A DNA stretch of 64,000 nucleotides, taken from Mycoplasmatota bacterium. GTDB lineage: Bacteria; Bacillota_I; Bacilli_A; Haloplasmatales; Haloplasmataceae. The stretch lies in assembly GCA_018394295.1 (NCBI GenBank), contig CP074573.1, positions 1,523,156 to 1,587,155 of the forward strand, written 5' to 3'. The position numbers and the translations under genes are program-made. Shown in pieces: positions 46,569-54,384 of this stretch; position 1 is the first letter of the stretch, and every line of letters begins with the position of its first letter. The notes beneath the pieces were generated by a model that saw nothing but the letters and a program-made list of their open reading frames with translations, was not told the origin of the DNA and did no database searches.

Positions 46569-48323
46569 TTAAAATATTTCACTGAATTTAATTTGATACT
46601 TTTCTAAAACAATTTTTTTATCATTTGGATCAATATTTTCTAATATTTGCATTACTTTTTCATAAGCTTTCATATAACTTTTCTTATAAAATAAATTCTC
46701 AGCAATTAATAAATCTTTTTGATATTCTTTATTAGTAAAATATCTATTAGCATAAAGTAAAACAAACTCAGTTAAAAGTGTTTTATAGATGATACCATTA
46801 ATATCTTGTGTTGTTTTTTCAACTTTATTTACTAATACTTTTAATGTTTCATTTAACCTAACAATATCAATTGGGAATGAACTTAATAAGATATACAATT
46901 GTGAAAGTTCCATATTTAAATTTTTAATAATATTTAAATATTTTTTATGATAATCAAAATTAGCATATTTTATATACTTTTTTGTTCCATTTATTTTTTC
47001 AGTCATCTGTGAAATTTGTTCTCGAGCAGTTTGTTCGTCTTTATATATTTCATCAATAATAAGTAAATTATGGTCAAGTTCTTTTGATATTTTCGCAATA
47101 TCAATTGTTGTTATCTCTAATTCCTCTTTTATTTCATCATAAGATATATCATAGACATCAAATTGTTTAGCTAAACTAGATAATCGAATTTTTTTACTAT
47201 CTATATTAATTAACATTTGTTCGATCGAATTAATATCTTTATCAGTAATATTGTATGAACCTTCGACAATTTTAAAAATTGAAATAAAATTTTTCGCTGT
47301 ACTTTCAACTTTCATAATATTTTCTTGTTGTATTTTTAAATTGTTAATAATCGTATTTTTCTTTTCAAGTTCATCTTCTAATCGATTAATACTATTATTT
47401 AAATAAATATCAATTTCTTTTAACTGGCTTTCAAAATCATCAATTTTAAATGAATTAACTTCAGTAATTATTTCTTGAATCCGTTCAAAATGATGTTCAT
47501 ATTTATTAGAAAAGTCAATCTTTAGTAGTTGAAATTCTTCATCGGTAAAATTATCCGATAGTTTCTTAAGATTTTCAAATTTTGGTAATAATGATGTATT
47601 AATTTTATCAAGTATTCTCGGGGAGTTATTTACATAATTTTCTAAAATTTTAATTTCTTTAAAAATATTGGAAGCTACTTTATCAGCTTCAACAAATTGT
47701 GAATCTTCAATACATTTATGACATTCATCAAATTTTACTCCAATATCATGAAAATATTTTTCAATTTTATCTTTATTACTTATATAATAATCTTTATTCT
47801 TATAGTAGGTTGCTTTTATTTCAGTTACCATATCAAGATATTTATTGATATATTTACGATTATCACTGGCCATATCAATATATTCAATAATCTCACCCTT
47901 AAAATGGTCTGCTTTTTCTTCTAAATCTTGAACCTCTTGATTAAATGCTTCTTTTAAACTTAGAAAATATTGATAATTATTTTGATTTATGGCATCTTCT
48001 AAAACATCTAACATACCATATTGTGCATCTACTTCCCGAACTAGGTTTTCTATATCTTTTTTCCATCTTAAAACAAGCATTCCTAGTTTTTGATCACTTT
48101 TTAAATTATCATATGATGAGTAATTTTTAATGACCTCATGTTGTTTTAATTTTTGAATTCTGGCTCTTAAAACCTCTAATGTCTTACGATATTTTTTCTT
48201 TTTAACATTAAATATAACCAATATTATGATTAACATAATAAATAATACAACAAAAGAGGCAATAATAATGACTAATATCAAATTGTCTCCCTTATCAATA
48301 AATTCTTTAAAACGATCGAGCAT
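46569..48323 (-). CDS. ezrA: Septation ring formation regulator EzrA
   Basis: 584 residues. One N-terminal membrane helix (about residues 17-40) is followed by KKKKYRKTLE and then a long series of coiled-coil, spectrin-like repeats. The length (Bacillus 562), topology and position next to nifZ-thiI and rpsD identify EzrA, which restrains FtsZ ring assembly and links to PBP1. GATGAGGTGATAGGG precedes the ATG. A likely extended -10 (TGCTAAAAT) lies at 48358-48366. Confidence 0.92.
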   Translation of the reverse strand: MLDRFKEFIDKGDNLILVIIIASFVVLFIMLIIILVIFNVKKKKYRKTLEVLRARIQKLKQHEVIKNYSSYDNLKSDQKLGMLVLRWKKDIENLVREVDAQYGMLDVLEDAINQNNYQYFLSLKEAFNQEVQDLEEKADHFKGEIIEYIDMASDNRKYINKYLDMVTEIKATYYKNKDYYISNKDKIEKYFHDIGVKFDECHKCIEDSQFVEADKVASNIFKEIKILENYVNNSPRILDKINTSLLPKFENLKKLSDNFTDEEFQLLKIDFSNKYEHHFERIQEIITEVNSFKIDDFESQLKEIDIYLNNSINRLEDELEKKNTIINNLKIQQENIMKVESTAKNFISIFKIVEGSYNITDKDINSIEQMLINIDSKKIRLSSLAKQFDVYDISYDEIKEELEITTIDIAKISKELDHNLLIIDEIYKDEQTAREQISQMTEKINGTKKYIKYANFDYHKKYLNIIKNLNMELSQLYILLSSFPIDIVRLNETLKVLVNKVEKTTQDINGIIYKTLLTEFVLLYANRYFTNKEYQKDLLIAENLFYKKSYMKAYEKVMQILENIDPNDKKIVLEKYQIKFSEIF

Positions 48324-48393
48324 TCCCTATCACCTCATCAATCTTCAATTAATATATATTTTAGCATATTTTTAATTATTTTTCATTTGCTTT

Positions 48394-48422
48394 TTGACAT
48401 TTTTTGTTATAATAATTAATAT
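48394..48422 (+). promoter_or_regulatory. Candidate distal promoter toward rpsD
   Basis: TTGACA (48394-48399), 17-nt spacer, TAATAT (48417-48422). It would give a leader of over 350 nt for rpsD and would read an 18-codon open frame at 48435-48491. Confidence 0.4.
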
Positions 48423-48589
48423 TGCGGTGATAATATGTTCGTAAATAACTATATACAGATGATTTTTCATCTTCTAGCCAATTATTATTAAATAATTACT
48501 AAAATAATTAAAATTTCAGAATGTCATATTAAGATAACACTGCTTTAGAAAAATATGTTAAGATATTAGTCAATTATTTATAAAAAGAT

Positions 48590-48618
48590 TGACAATGTTT
48601 CATAACTAGTATATACTA
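48590..48618 (+). promoter_or_regulatory. Sigma-A promoter of rpsD
   Basis: TTGACA (48590-48595), 17-nt spacer, TATACT (48613-48618). Confidence 0.8.
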
Positions 48619-48625
48619 TTTAAGT

Positions 48626-48780
48626 GCAAATAAAAGGCAGCAGTTTGGCCATTTAAAGTCATTAGATGATACCTTTTAAGGGTTTATACGTAACTCTATG
48701 GCTGCTAGAGTGAGCATAATCAATATTATCTAAGCTTTAGATAAGGTTAAGCATCTTCTTTTATGTGCCAAGAAATTAAA
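48626..48780 (+). promoter_or_regulatory. Ribosomal protein S4 leader (rpsD autoregulatory RNA)
   Basis: About 155 nt between promoter and start holds an early GC-rich GGCAGCAG...GGCC, a matching GGCTGCTAG 70 nt later and a local hairpin (TATCTAAGCTTTAGATA). Bacillus rpsD has a pseudoknotted leader bound by S4 that blocks translation. The position and complementary segments fit, but the class was not verified by a covariance model. Confidence 0.5.
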
Positions 48781-48792
48781 GGAGGATTACTT

Positions 48793-49398
48793 ATGTCACG
48801 TTATACAGGTCCAAGTTGGAAAAAAGCACGTCGCTTAGGATTTTCTATTCTAGAAACAGGTAAAGAATTACAAAGACGTCCGGTTGCTCCAGGGCAACAT
48901 GGAGGAAAACGTCGTCGTAAACCTTCAGAATATGGACTTCAATTACAAGAAAAACAAAAATTACGTTTTATGTATGGATTAAACGAACGTCAATTCAGAA
49001 ACTTATTTGATAAGGCTAACAAAATGCAAGGTATTCATGGTGAGAACTTTATGTTTTTACTAGAGTCTCGTTTAGATAATCTTGTTTATCGTTTAGGTTT
49101 AGCAAGAACACGTCGTCAAGCTCGTCAGCTTGTAGGGCATGGACATATTATTGTAGATGGAAAACCAGTAAATATTCCATCATACTTAGTAAAACCTGGA
49201 CAAGTTATTTCATTAAAAGAAAAATCACGTGGTTTAACAATCGTTAAAGACGCTTTAGAAGCAACTATTTCTAGACCAGCATATTTAACTTTTGATGAAA
49301 ATACTTTATCTGGAACTTATTCACGTCTTCCAATGAGAGATGAAATTCATCCAGAAATTACTGAAAGTTTAATTGTCGAGTATTATAGCCGAGTATAA
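48793..49398 (+). CDS. rpsD: 30S ribosomal protein S4
   Basis: The start at 48793 ([16 protein letters not shown]) is chosen because AAAGGAGG lies just upstream; this gives 201 residues, the family length. The S4 domain ([27 protein letters not shown]) is clear. It nucleates 30S assembly and represses its own mRNA. It is a lone plus-strand gene between minus-strand neighbours. Confidence 0.98.
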   Translation: MSRYTGPSWKKARRLGFSILETGKELQRRPVAPGQHGGKRRRKPSEYGLQLQEKQKLRFMYGLNERQFRNLFDKANKMQGIHGENFMFLLESRLDNLVYRLGLARTRRQARQLVGHGHIIVDGKPVNIPSYLVKPGQVISLKEKSRGLTIVKDALEATISRPAYLTFDENTLSGTYSRLPMRDEIHPEITESLIVEYYSRV

Positions 49399-49403
49399 TA
49401 CTC

Positions 49404-49437
49404 AAAAACCTTCTACCATGGTAGAAGGTTTTTTTTG
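49404..49437. terminator. Bidirectional terminator between rpsD and hflX
   Basis: Perfect palindrome AACCTTCTACCATGGTAGAAGGTT flanked by A and T tracts. Confidence 0.9.
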
Positions 49438-49440
49438 TTT

Positions 49441-50685
49441 TTACAGAACATATTTTTGATACTTCTCAAAATCTTTGAGCGAACATTCTAATGCTAAAAT
49501 TGTCCCTTTTTCATTATATGATGTAGAACGAATGAGTGCACATTGATGGAAATAATTTACTAAATTCATATTCTCATAAGGAATCATCATCTTACAAGTT
49601 AAAAAATCTGTAAATAATTTCTTATCAATCAACTTAACAAGTTCAACAATCCCTATTTGATTTTTGGCTGAAAGATATATTTCATCATTTTCAATTTTAG
49701 GAATATCCATTTCAACTAAATCAGTTTTATTATAAACTGTAATGATTGGAATATCTTTTACTCCGATTTCTTTTAGTGTTTCAATGACAATTTCCATTTG
49801 ATGTTGATAGTTTGGATGACTATAATCAACCACATGAATTAATAAATCAGAATATAATACTTCTTCAAGCGTTGAACGAAATGCATTAATTAATTGATGA
49901 GGTAATTTATCAATAAATCCAACCGTATCTGTTAGTAAGAATGATTTTGAATTATTTAATTTAATATGCCTAACTGAAGTGTCAAGTGTTGCAAATAACA
50001 TATCTTTTTCAAATACATTTTTTAGACTTGATTTAAACAATTCCATAGAGACATTTAATATAGTTGACTTACCAGCATTGGTATATCCTACTAAAGATAC
50101 AACTTTCATATGATTTTTTTGTCTTAAGCTTCTCTGGGTTTTGCGTTCTGAAACAATAACCTCTAAATCCTTTTTTAAGGATTGAATTTGGTTTTTAATT
50201 TTACGTCTATCATTTTCTAATTTCGTTTCACCTGATCCTCTATTAATAACACCGCCACCTCTTTGTCTACTAAGACTAGCAGATGTATTAACTAATCTTG
50301 GTAATAAATATTGTAATCGTGCAATTTCAACTTGAATTCTACTTTCCTTAGAAGTTGCACGTTTATTAAAAATATCTATAATAAGATTTGCTCGGTCTAA
50401 GACAATACATTCTAAAGCTGATTCTAAATTTCTAACTTGAGATGGTGATAATTCATCATTAAATATAACCTTATTCACTTCTTTTTCATCCATGATCTGT
50501 TTTACCTCATCTAACTTCCCTTTTCCAATATAATAAGAAGTATTAATTCGATTTAAATTTTGAGTCAACACAGAAACGACATCCAATTGAAATCCAGTGG
50601 CTAGATTTTTTAATTCTTCCATTGAATGTTCAAAATTAATATTTTTTTGACAATTCACACCAACTAATATTACTTTCTCTTTCAT
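49441..50685 (-). CDS. hflX: Ribosome-associated GTPase HflX
   Basis: 414 residues with the HflX-specific N-terminal domain, a Gly-rich RQRGGGVINRGSGETKLE stretch, and the GTPase motifs GYTNAGKST (near residue 201), DTVGF (G3) and NKTD (G4). HflX splits stalled 70S ribosomes; homologues such as HflXr of Listeria give macrolide-lincosamide resistance. AAAGGAGG precedes the ATG. Upstream is a roughly 250-nt leader with promoter, upstream ORF and two terminator hairpins, suggesting induction by ribosome stalling. Confidence 0.96.
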   Translation of the reverse strand: MKEKVILVGVNCQKNINFEHSMEELKNLATGFQLDVVSVLTQNLNRINTSYYIGKGKLDEVKQIMDEKEVNKVIFNDELSPSQVRNLESALECIVLDRANLIIDIFNKRATSKESRIQVEIARLQYLLPRLVNTSASLSRQRGGGVINRGSGETKLENDRRKIKNQIQSLKKDLEVIVSERKTQRSLRQKNHMKVVSLVGYTNAGKSTILNVSMELFKSSLKNVFEKDMLFATLDTSVRHIKLNNSKSFLLTDTVGFIDKLPHQLINAFRSTLEEVLYSDLLIHVVDYSHPNYQHQMEIVIETLKEIGVKDIPIITVYNKTDLVEMDIPKIENDEIYLSAKNQIGIVELVKLIDKKLFTDFLTCKMMIPYENMNLVNYFHQCALIRSTSYNEKGTILALECSLKDFEKYQKYVL

Positions 50686-50704
50686 TTTTATATCCTCCTT
50701 TTAA

Positions 50705-50733
50705 TAAAAAAAACACAAGATTCACCTTGTGTT
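50705..50733 (-). terminator. Strong attenuator terminator before hflX
   Basis: Minus strand AACACAAG, 6-nt loop, CTTGTGTT followed by T7. Only a few bases separate it from the hflX ribosome binding site. Confidence 0.85.
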
Positions 50734-50778
50734 AAGTACGCGAAAAAGGACATGGATATGGCATGACAAATAGATAAC

Positions 50779-50800
50779 AAAAAAAGGACTATTCATCCTC
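50779..50800 (-). terminator. Weak terminator-like hairpin in the hflX leader
   Basis: Minus strand AGGA, 7-nt loop, TCCT followed by T6-7. The stem is short; it may be extended in the real fold. Confidence 0.4.
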
Positions 50801-50882
50801 TCAAATTTATAAGTATAACAAAATAAGGTTTCCTTATAAGAGACCAATCACGATTACTCTTCACAGGGTGAAGTCTATTCAA

Positions 50883-50927
50883 TTATTTTATAATCGATAC
50901 TAATCGAATTCGTCTCTTTACAAACAT
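50883..50927 (-). CDS. hflX leader peptide with +X+ motif
   Basis: A 14-codon ORF, MFVKRRIRLVSIIK, with AAGGTG 5 nt upstream of its ATG. Arg-Ile-Arg at residues 6-8 fits the Arg/Lys-X-Arg/Lys pattern known to stall macrolide-bound ribosomes, as in the ErmD leader peptide. Codons 4-6 form the 5' arm of the long-range helix in this leader, so a ribosome paused here would open it. Too short for gene finders. Confidence 0.6.
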   Translation of the reverse strand: MFVKRRIRLVSIIK

Positions 50928-50962
50928 GACGACACCTTACCTTTCATTCTTTCTACACTATT

Positions 50963-50991
50963 ATATTACCATATATGAAAAAAATTGACAA
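50963..50991 (-). promoter_or_regulatory. Sigma-A promoter of the hflX leader
   Basis: TTGTCA (50986-50991), 17-nt spacer, TAATAT (50963-50968) with a TGG extension on the minus strand. Confidence 0.7.
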
Positions 50992-51006
50992 TATTTTATA
51001 ATAAAA

Positions 51007-51408
51007 TTAATTATTATTTAAATATTTTCGTATTATCATTCCTTGTGAATTCAACATCTTAAACTTTTGATAAAATGCTTGCAGAGGTTTATCGCAAGTT
51101 AAATCAATATTATTAATATGATTTAATGAATTTAACATTAATTCCATTAAATGAGACCCTATCTTTTGATTTTGATAATCAGGTAATACCTCAAGCATTG
51201 GAATAAAAGCAAATTGAACTTTATCACTTAAAGCATTAATAAAACCAACGACCTGATTTTTTGTATGATCAATCGCAACAACAATATACTGACTATTTTG
51301 TAAAATTTGGAAATGTTCTTCTTTCGATAATGGTTTTTTCCACCCCACAAAAAAACCTTCTAACATCTCTTGATTAATTGATTTTAAATCGGTTTGATAA
51401 CTTATCAT
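51007..51408 (-). CDS. GNAT family N-acetyltransferase
   Basis: 133 residues. The acetyl-CoA binding motif A is visible as VLPDYQNQKIGSHL (near residue 75), between VVGFINALSD and a C-terminal FYQKFKM segment typical of the fold. The acceptor is unknown. It is monocistronic, between tyrS (terminator at 51475-51505) and the hflX promoter. Confidence 0.85.
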   Translation of the reverse strand: MISYQTDLKSINQEMLEGFFVGWKKPLSKEEHFQILQNSQYIVVAIDHTKNQVVGFINALSDKVQFAFIPMLEVLPDYQNQKIGSHLMELMLNSLNHINNIDLTCDKPLQAFYQKFKMLNSQGMIIRKYLNNN

Positions 51409-51474
51409 AACTATCCTCCACTTTAACTATATCACTATTATCATTATATATAATCATTGTTGGGAAGTAAATAT

Positions 51475-51505
51475 TAAAAACACATTCAATTAAATTGAAT
51501 GTGCT
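51475..51505 (-). terminator. tyrS terminator
   Basis: CACATTCAAT and ATTGAATGTG form a perfect stem; the minus strand continues with a T-rich tail. Confidence 0.8.
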
Positions 51506-51517
51506 TATCTAAATATT

Positions 51518-52783
51518 TTATTCGAACTTTGCCATAAAGTAATTTTTCTTACCGCGTCTTAACACAATGTATTTATTTTCAATCGCATTTTCTTTTTTAA
51601 TCACAAAATTAATGTCATTCACTTTTTCTCCATTAATAGAAACAGAATTATTAGAAACAAACTCACGTGCTTCACGTTTACTACGTGCAGCTTTTATTTC
51701 AATTAATAAATCAATAATTCCTTTTTCGCTACTTAAAACCATAGATGGTAGACCTTTAAATCCAGCCTCGATTTCTTCACCTGTTAAGTTTTTAATATCA
51801 CCACTAAATAAACTACTAGTTATTTTTAAGGCTTGTTGAAAAGCCATTTCACCATGAACTAATGTCACGACTTCTTTAGCTAATTGTTTTTGTGCTTCTC
51901 TTAAATGCGGTTCTGTTTTCACTTTTTCTTCTAATTGATTAATTTCTTCATGTGATAAGAAAGTAAAGTATTTTAAGAATTTGATTACATCATCATCACT
52001 TGTATTTAAGAAAAATTGGTACATCTCATAAGGTGTTGTTAATTTTGCATCCAACCATATTGCTCCACCTGCTGTTTTACCGAATTTCGTTCCATCAGCT
52101 TTAGTGACTAACGGAATTGTTAAACCTATGGCTTTAACATCTGAACCATTTGATTTTCTAATTAATTCTAAACCTGAGGTTATATTTCCCCATTGATCAC
52201 TTCCTCCGATTTGAAGTTTACATCCTTTATTGTTAAATAAATATTCAAAATCCATTGCTTGAAGGATGGTGTAAGTAAATTCTGTGAAAGAAATACCTGT
52301 ATCTAATCTTTTTGCGATGGTGTCTTTAGCTAACATGTAATTAATTCCAAAATGTTTACCATAATCACGTAAGAAATCGATGATTGATAAATTTTTCGTC
52401 CAATTATAATTGTTCACTAATTCTGCACCATTTTTATTTTCATCAAAATTTAAAAACTGAGCTAATTGATTTTTTATTGACTGTGACCAATTTTGAACAG
52501 TTTCTAAGGTATTTAGTGAACGCTCAGTTGTTCTTCCACTAGGGTCCCCGATTAAGCCAGTAGCACCACCTACAAGTGGTAATGGTTTGTGCTTAGCTAG
52601 TTGGAATCTTTTTAAAACTAAAATAGGTAGTAATGAACCGACATGTAAACTATCAGCAGTAGGGTCAAATCCGCAATATAAAGTTACCATTTCCGATTCT
52701 AGTAATTCATCTAAGGCTTCTAAATCTGTACAATCATTTATTAAACCACGCCAAGTTAAATCTTTTAATAATTCATTTTTCAT
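51518..52783 (-). CDS. tyrS: Tyrosyl-tRNA synthetase
   Basis: 421 residues. Class I motifs HVGSLLP (HIGH equivalent, near residue 47) and KFGKTAGG (KMSKS equivalent, near 233) are present, with the C-terminal S4-like tRNA-binding domain (about 355-421). It charges tRNA-Tyr. It is second in a unit with a GNAT gene, behind a T-box leader whose specifier reads UAC (Tyr), which supports the assignment. Confidence 0.98.
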   Translation of the reverse strand: MKNELLKDLTWRGLINDCTDLEALDELLESEMVTLYCGFDPTADSLHVGSLLPILVLKRFQLAKHKPLPLVGGATGLIGDPSGRTTERSLNTLETVQNWSQSIKNQLAQFLNFDENKNGAELVNNYNWTKNLSIIDFLRDYGKHFGINYMLAKDTIAKRLDTGISFTEFTYTILQAMDFEYLFNNKGCKLQIGGSDQWGNITSGLELIRKSNGSDVKAIGLTIPLVTKADGTKFGKTAGGAIWLDAKLTTPYEMYQFFLNTSDDDVIKFLKYFTFLSHEEINQLEEKVKTEPHLREAQKQLAKEVVTLVHGEMAFQQALKITSSLFSGDIKNLTGEEIEAGFKGLPSMVLSSEKGIIDLLIEIKAARSKREAREFVSNNSVSINGEKVNDINFVIKKENAIENKYIVLRRGKKNYFMAKFE

Positions 52784-52799
52784 TTTTTTCTCTCCTTTT

Positions 52800-53273
52800 T
52801 TATAATTTTAAAGACATTTTACGATTTAATGTCTTCATATTTAAATTTTCATAAAAACTTATAGCATCTTGATTAAATTCCCAAACATTCAGTTCAAGTG
52901 AGGTCACCTTATTTTCTTTCGCGATACGGAGACATTCTGAAAACAATTGTTTACCATAACCTCTTCTTTGATATTTAAAGCTAATCACAAAATCATCTAT
53001 ATAGGCATATTTTCTTTCTACAATAATATCATAATTTTGTGTGTCTTTTATTACCATAATCGCAAAACCAATGATATCATTATCATTTTCAATTAATAAA
53101 AAATAAGTATTCACATCATCTAGTAAGAGATAATAGTAGTTTTGTGGCATTGGGTTTTCTACATCTTTAAAGTATTCTCCTAAGTGACATACATGCAACT
53201 GATGTACTTCTTTAAAGAGATTGAGCAGTTTGTCATAATCAGATACAACTGCTAAACGAATTCGCTCATTCAT
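52800..53273 (-). CDS. GNAT family N-acetyltransferase in the tyrS unit
   Basis: 157 residues with the acetyl-CoA motif YQRRGYGKQLF (near residue 105) and the NQDAISFYENLNM segment near the C-terminus. It lies between the tyrosine T-box and tyrS (16 nt before tyrS), so it would be induced by uncharged tRNA-Tyr together with tyrS. The acceptor is unknown; its gene position hints at a role connected with amino-acid stress. Confidence 0.88.
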   Translation of the reverse strand: MNERIRLAVVSDYDKLLNLFKEVHQLHVCHLGEYFKDVENPMPQNYYYLLLDDVNTYFLLIENDNDIIGFAIMVIKDTQNYDIIVERKYAYIDDFVISFKYQRRGYGKQLFSECLRIAKENKVTSLELNVWEFNQDAISFYENLNMKTLNRKMSLKL

Positions 53274-53288
53274 ATTTTGCCTCCTAAC

Positions 53289-53492
53289 AAAAAAAGCATC
53301 CTTAATATCTAAGGACGCAATTTACGTGGTACCACCCTAGTTCACTTTCGTGCACTTGTATTAATAACGGTTTTATCCGTCTACTTAAGTAGAAGCTCAT
53401 GGGTGTACTTCATTATCAATGGGATTCTTAGTTTACACCAACCACTAAGTCTCTTTAAATATCACATTGAAACTACTTAAACCAGTCATCGC
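53289..53492 (-). promoter_or_regulatory. T-box riboswitch (Tyr, UAC specifier) upstream of GNAT-tyrS
   Basis: In transcript order: GATGA...AGTAG Stem I base, AGAGACTTAGTGGTTGGTG apical part, GAAG-UAC-ACCC specifier region (UAC at 53405-53407), the T-box AGGGTGGTACCACG (53325-53338), and a terminator GCGTCCTTA/AAGGATGC with T7 (53289-53318). Specifier and downstream tyrS agree. Confidence 0.95.
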
Positions 53493-53540
53493 AAATATTT
53501 AATTGTTATAAGATATGAACAAATTTTATATTTGTGTTAA

Positions 53541-54113
53541 TTATTTGATTAATTCAACTAATTGACCATTTTTAACGCCTGCAGCGTTTCCTTCATCGAT
53601 ATCAACATGCATTTCTAATGCAAAATCATCACGCACTCTTACTAATACATTATCAAAGAGAAGTGATCTCTCACCATCTACTTTAATTTGAACACGGTCT
53701 TTATCTTTTACGCCAAATTCTTTAGCATCATCTGTGTGCATATGGATATGACGGCTTGCAACAATAACACCTTCTGTTATTTCAACTTCACCTTTTGGTC
53801 CAATGATTTTAGCACCAGGTGTACCTACGATATCACCAGAATCTCTAACAGGTGGATAAATTCCTAATGCAAAACTATCTGTTTTTGAAATTTCAATTTG
53901 AGTATTTTTTCTAACCGGTCCTAAAACTCTAACACCCTTGAAAGACCCTTTAGGTCCAACAATTTCAACTTTTTCATTTGAAGCAAATTGCCCAGGTTGA
54001 GAAAGATCTTTAAATTTTGTTAATTCGTATCCTTCACCAAATAAGTTATTTAAATCTGAGCTACTTAAATGAATATGACGATTACTCATGGCAATTGGTA
54101 ATTCTTTTTTCAT
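53541..54113 (-). CDS. pduL: Phosphate propanoyltransferase (PduL-type phosphotransacylase)
   Basis: 190 residues with the duplicated PduL zinc-site motifs SNRHIHLS (near residue 10) and ASRHIHMH (near 119). There is no N-terminal encapsulation peptide and no microcompartment genes nearby, so it is probably a general acetyl-CoA/acetyl-phosphate enzyme. TAGGAGG precedes the ATG. It begins 19 nt after the terminator of a second T-box leader, an unexpected control element for this enzyme. Confidence 0.95.
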   Translation of the reverse strand: MKKELPIAMSNRHIHLSSSDLNNLFGEGYELTKFKDLSQPGQFASNEKVEIVGPKGSFKGVRVLGPVRKNTQIEISKTDSFALGIYPPVRDSGDIVGTPGAKIIGPKGEVEITEGVIVASRHIHMHTDDAKEFGVKDKDRVQIKVDGERSLLFDNVLVRVRDDFALEMHVDIDEGNAAGVKNGQLVELIK

Positions 54114-54132
54114 TCTAATTCCTCCTATAAAT

Positions 54133-54336
54133 AAAAAAGGTCCTTATAATCTAAGGACGCATCTTTTGCGTGTTACCACCCTAGTTCACTTTCGTGCACT
54201 CATTCAGTTAACGGTATTATCCGTCTACAGTTATCCTGTAGATGCTCATGGGTGTAATATCATTAATTTATTGTCTTAGTTTCCACCAAACACTAAGTCT
54301 CTATAAGCCTAAATTAATAACTAAGCCAATCAACGC
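54133..54336 (-). promoter_or_regulatory. Second T-box riboswitch, upstream of pduL
   Basis: Closely similar in sequence to the tyrS T-box: TTGATTGGCTTAGTTA base, AGAGACTTAGTGTTTGGTGG apical part, the specifier UAC (54254-54256) before ACCC, T-box AGGGTGGTAACACG (54169-54182), and terminator CGTCCTTA/TAAGGACC with T6 (54133-54160). The specifier loop is one base longer than in the tyrS copy. The amino acid is therefore probably Tyr but slightly less certain. Confidence 0.9.
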
Positions 54337-54353
54337 ATATATGTTTCATTAAT

Positions 54354-54382
54354 AATATAATACAATTGTAAAAAAATATCAA
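54354..54382 (-). promoter_or_regulatory. Sigma-A promoter of the pduL T-box transcript
   Basis: TTGATA (54377-54382), 17-nt spacer, TATATT (54354-54359) on the minus strand, just after the ccpA stop. Confidence 0.6.
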
Positions 54383-54384
54383 TA

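Larger units (their letters stand above)
50686..50956 (-). promoter_or_regulatory. hflX leader: candidate ribosome-mediated attenuator
   Basis: The region holds, in transcript order, a 14-codon ORF with a good ribosome binding site, a hairpin CTTCAC/GTGAAG, a long-range helix joining 50912-50918 with 50838-50844 and 50901-50906 with 50851-50856, a weak terminator (50779-50800) and a strong terminator (50705-50733) right before the hflX ribosome binding site. This architecture matches drug-inducible leaders. Function is inferred. Confidence 0.65.
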
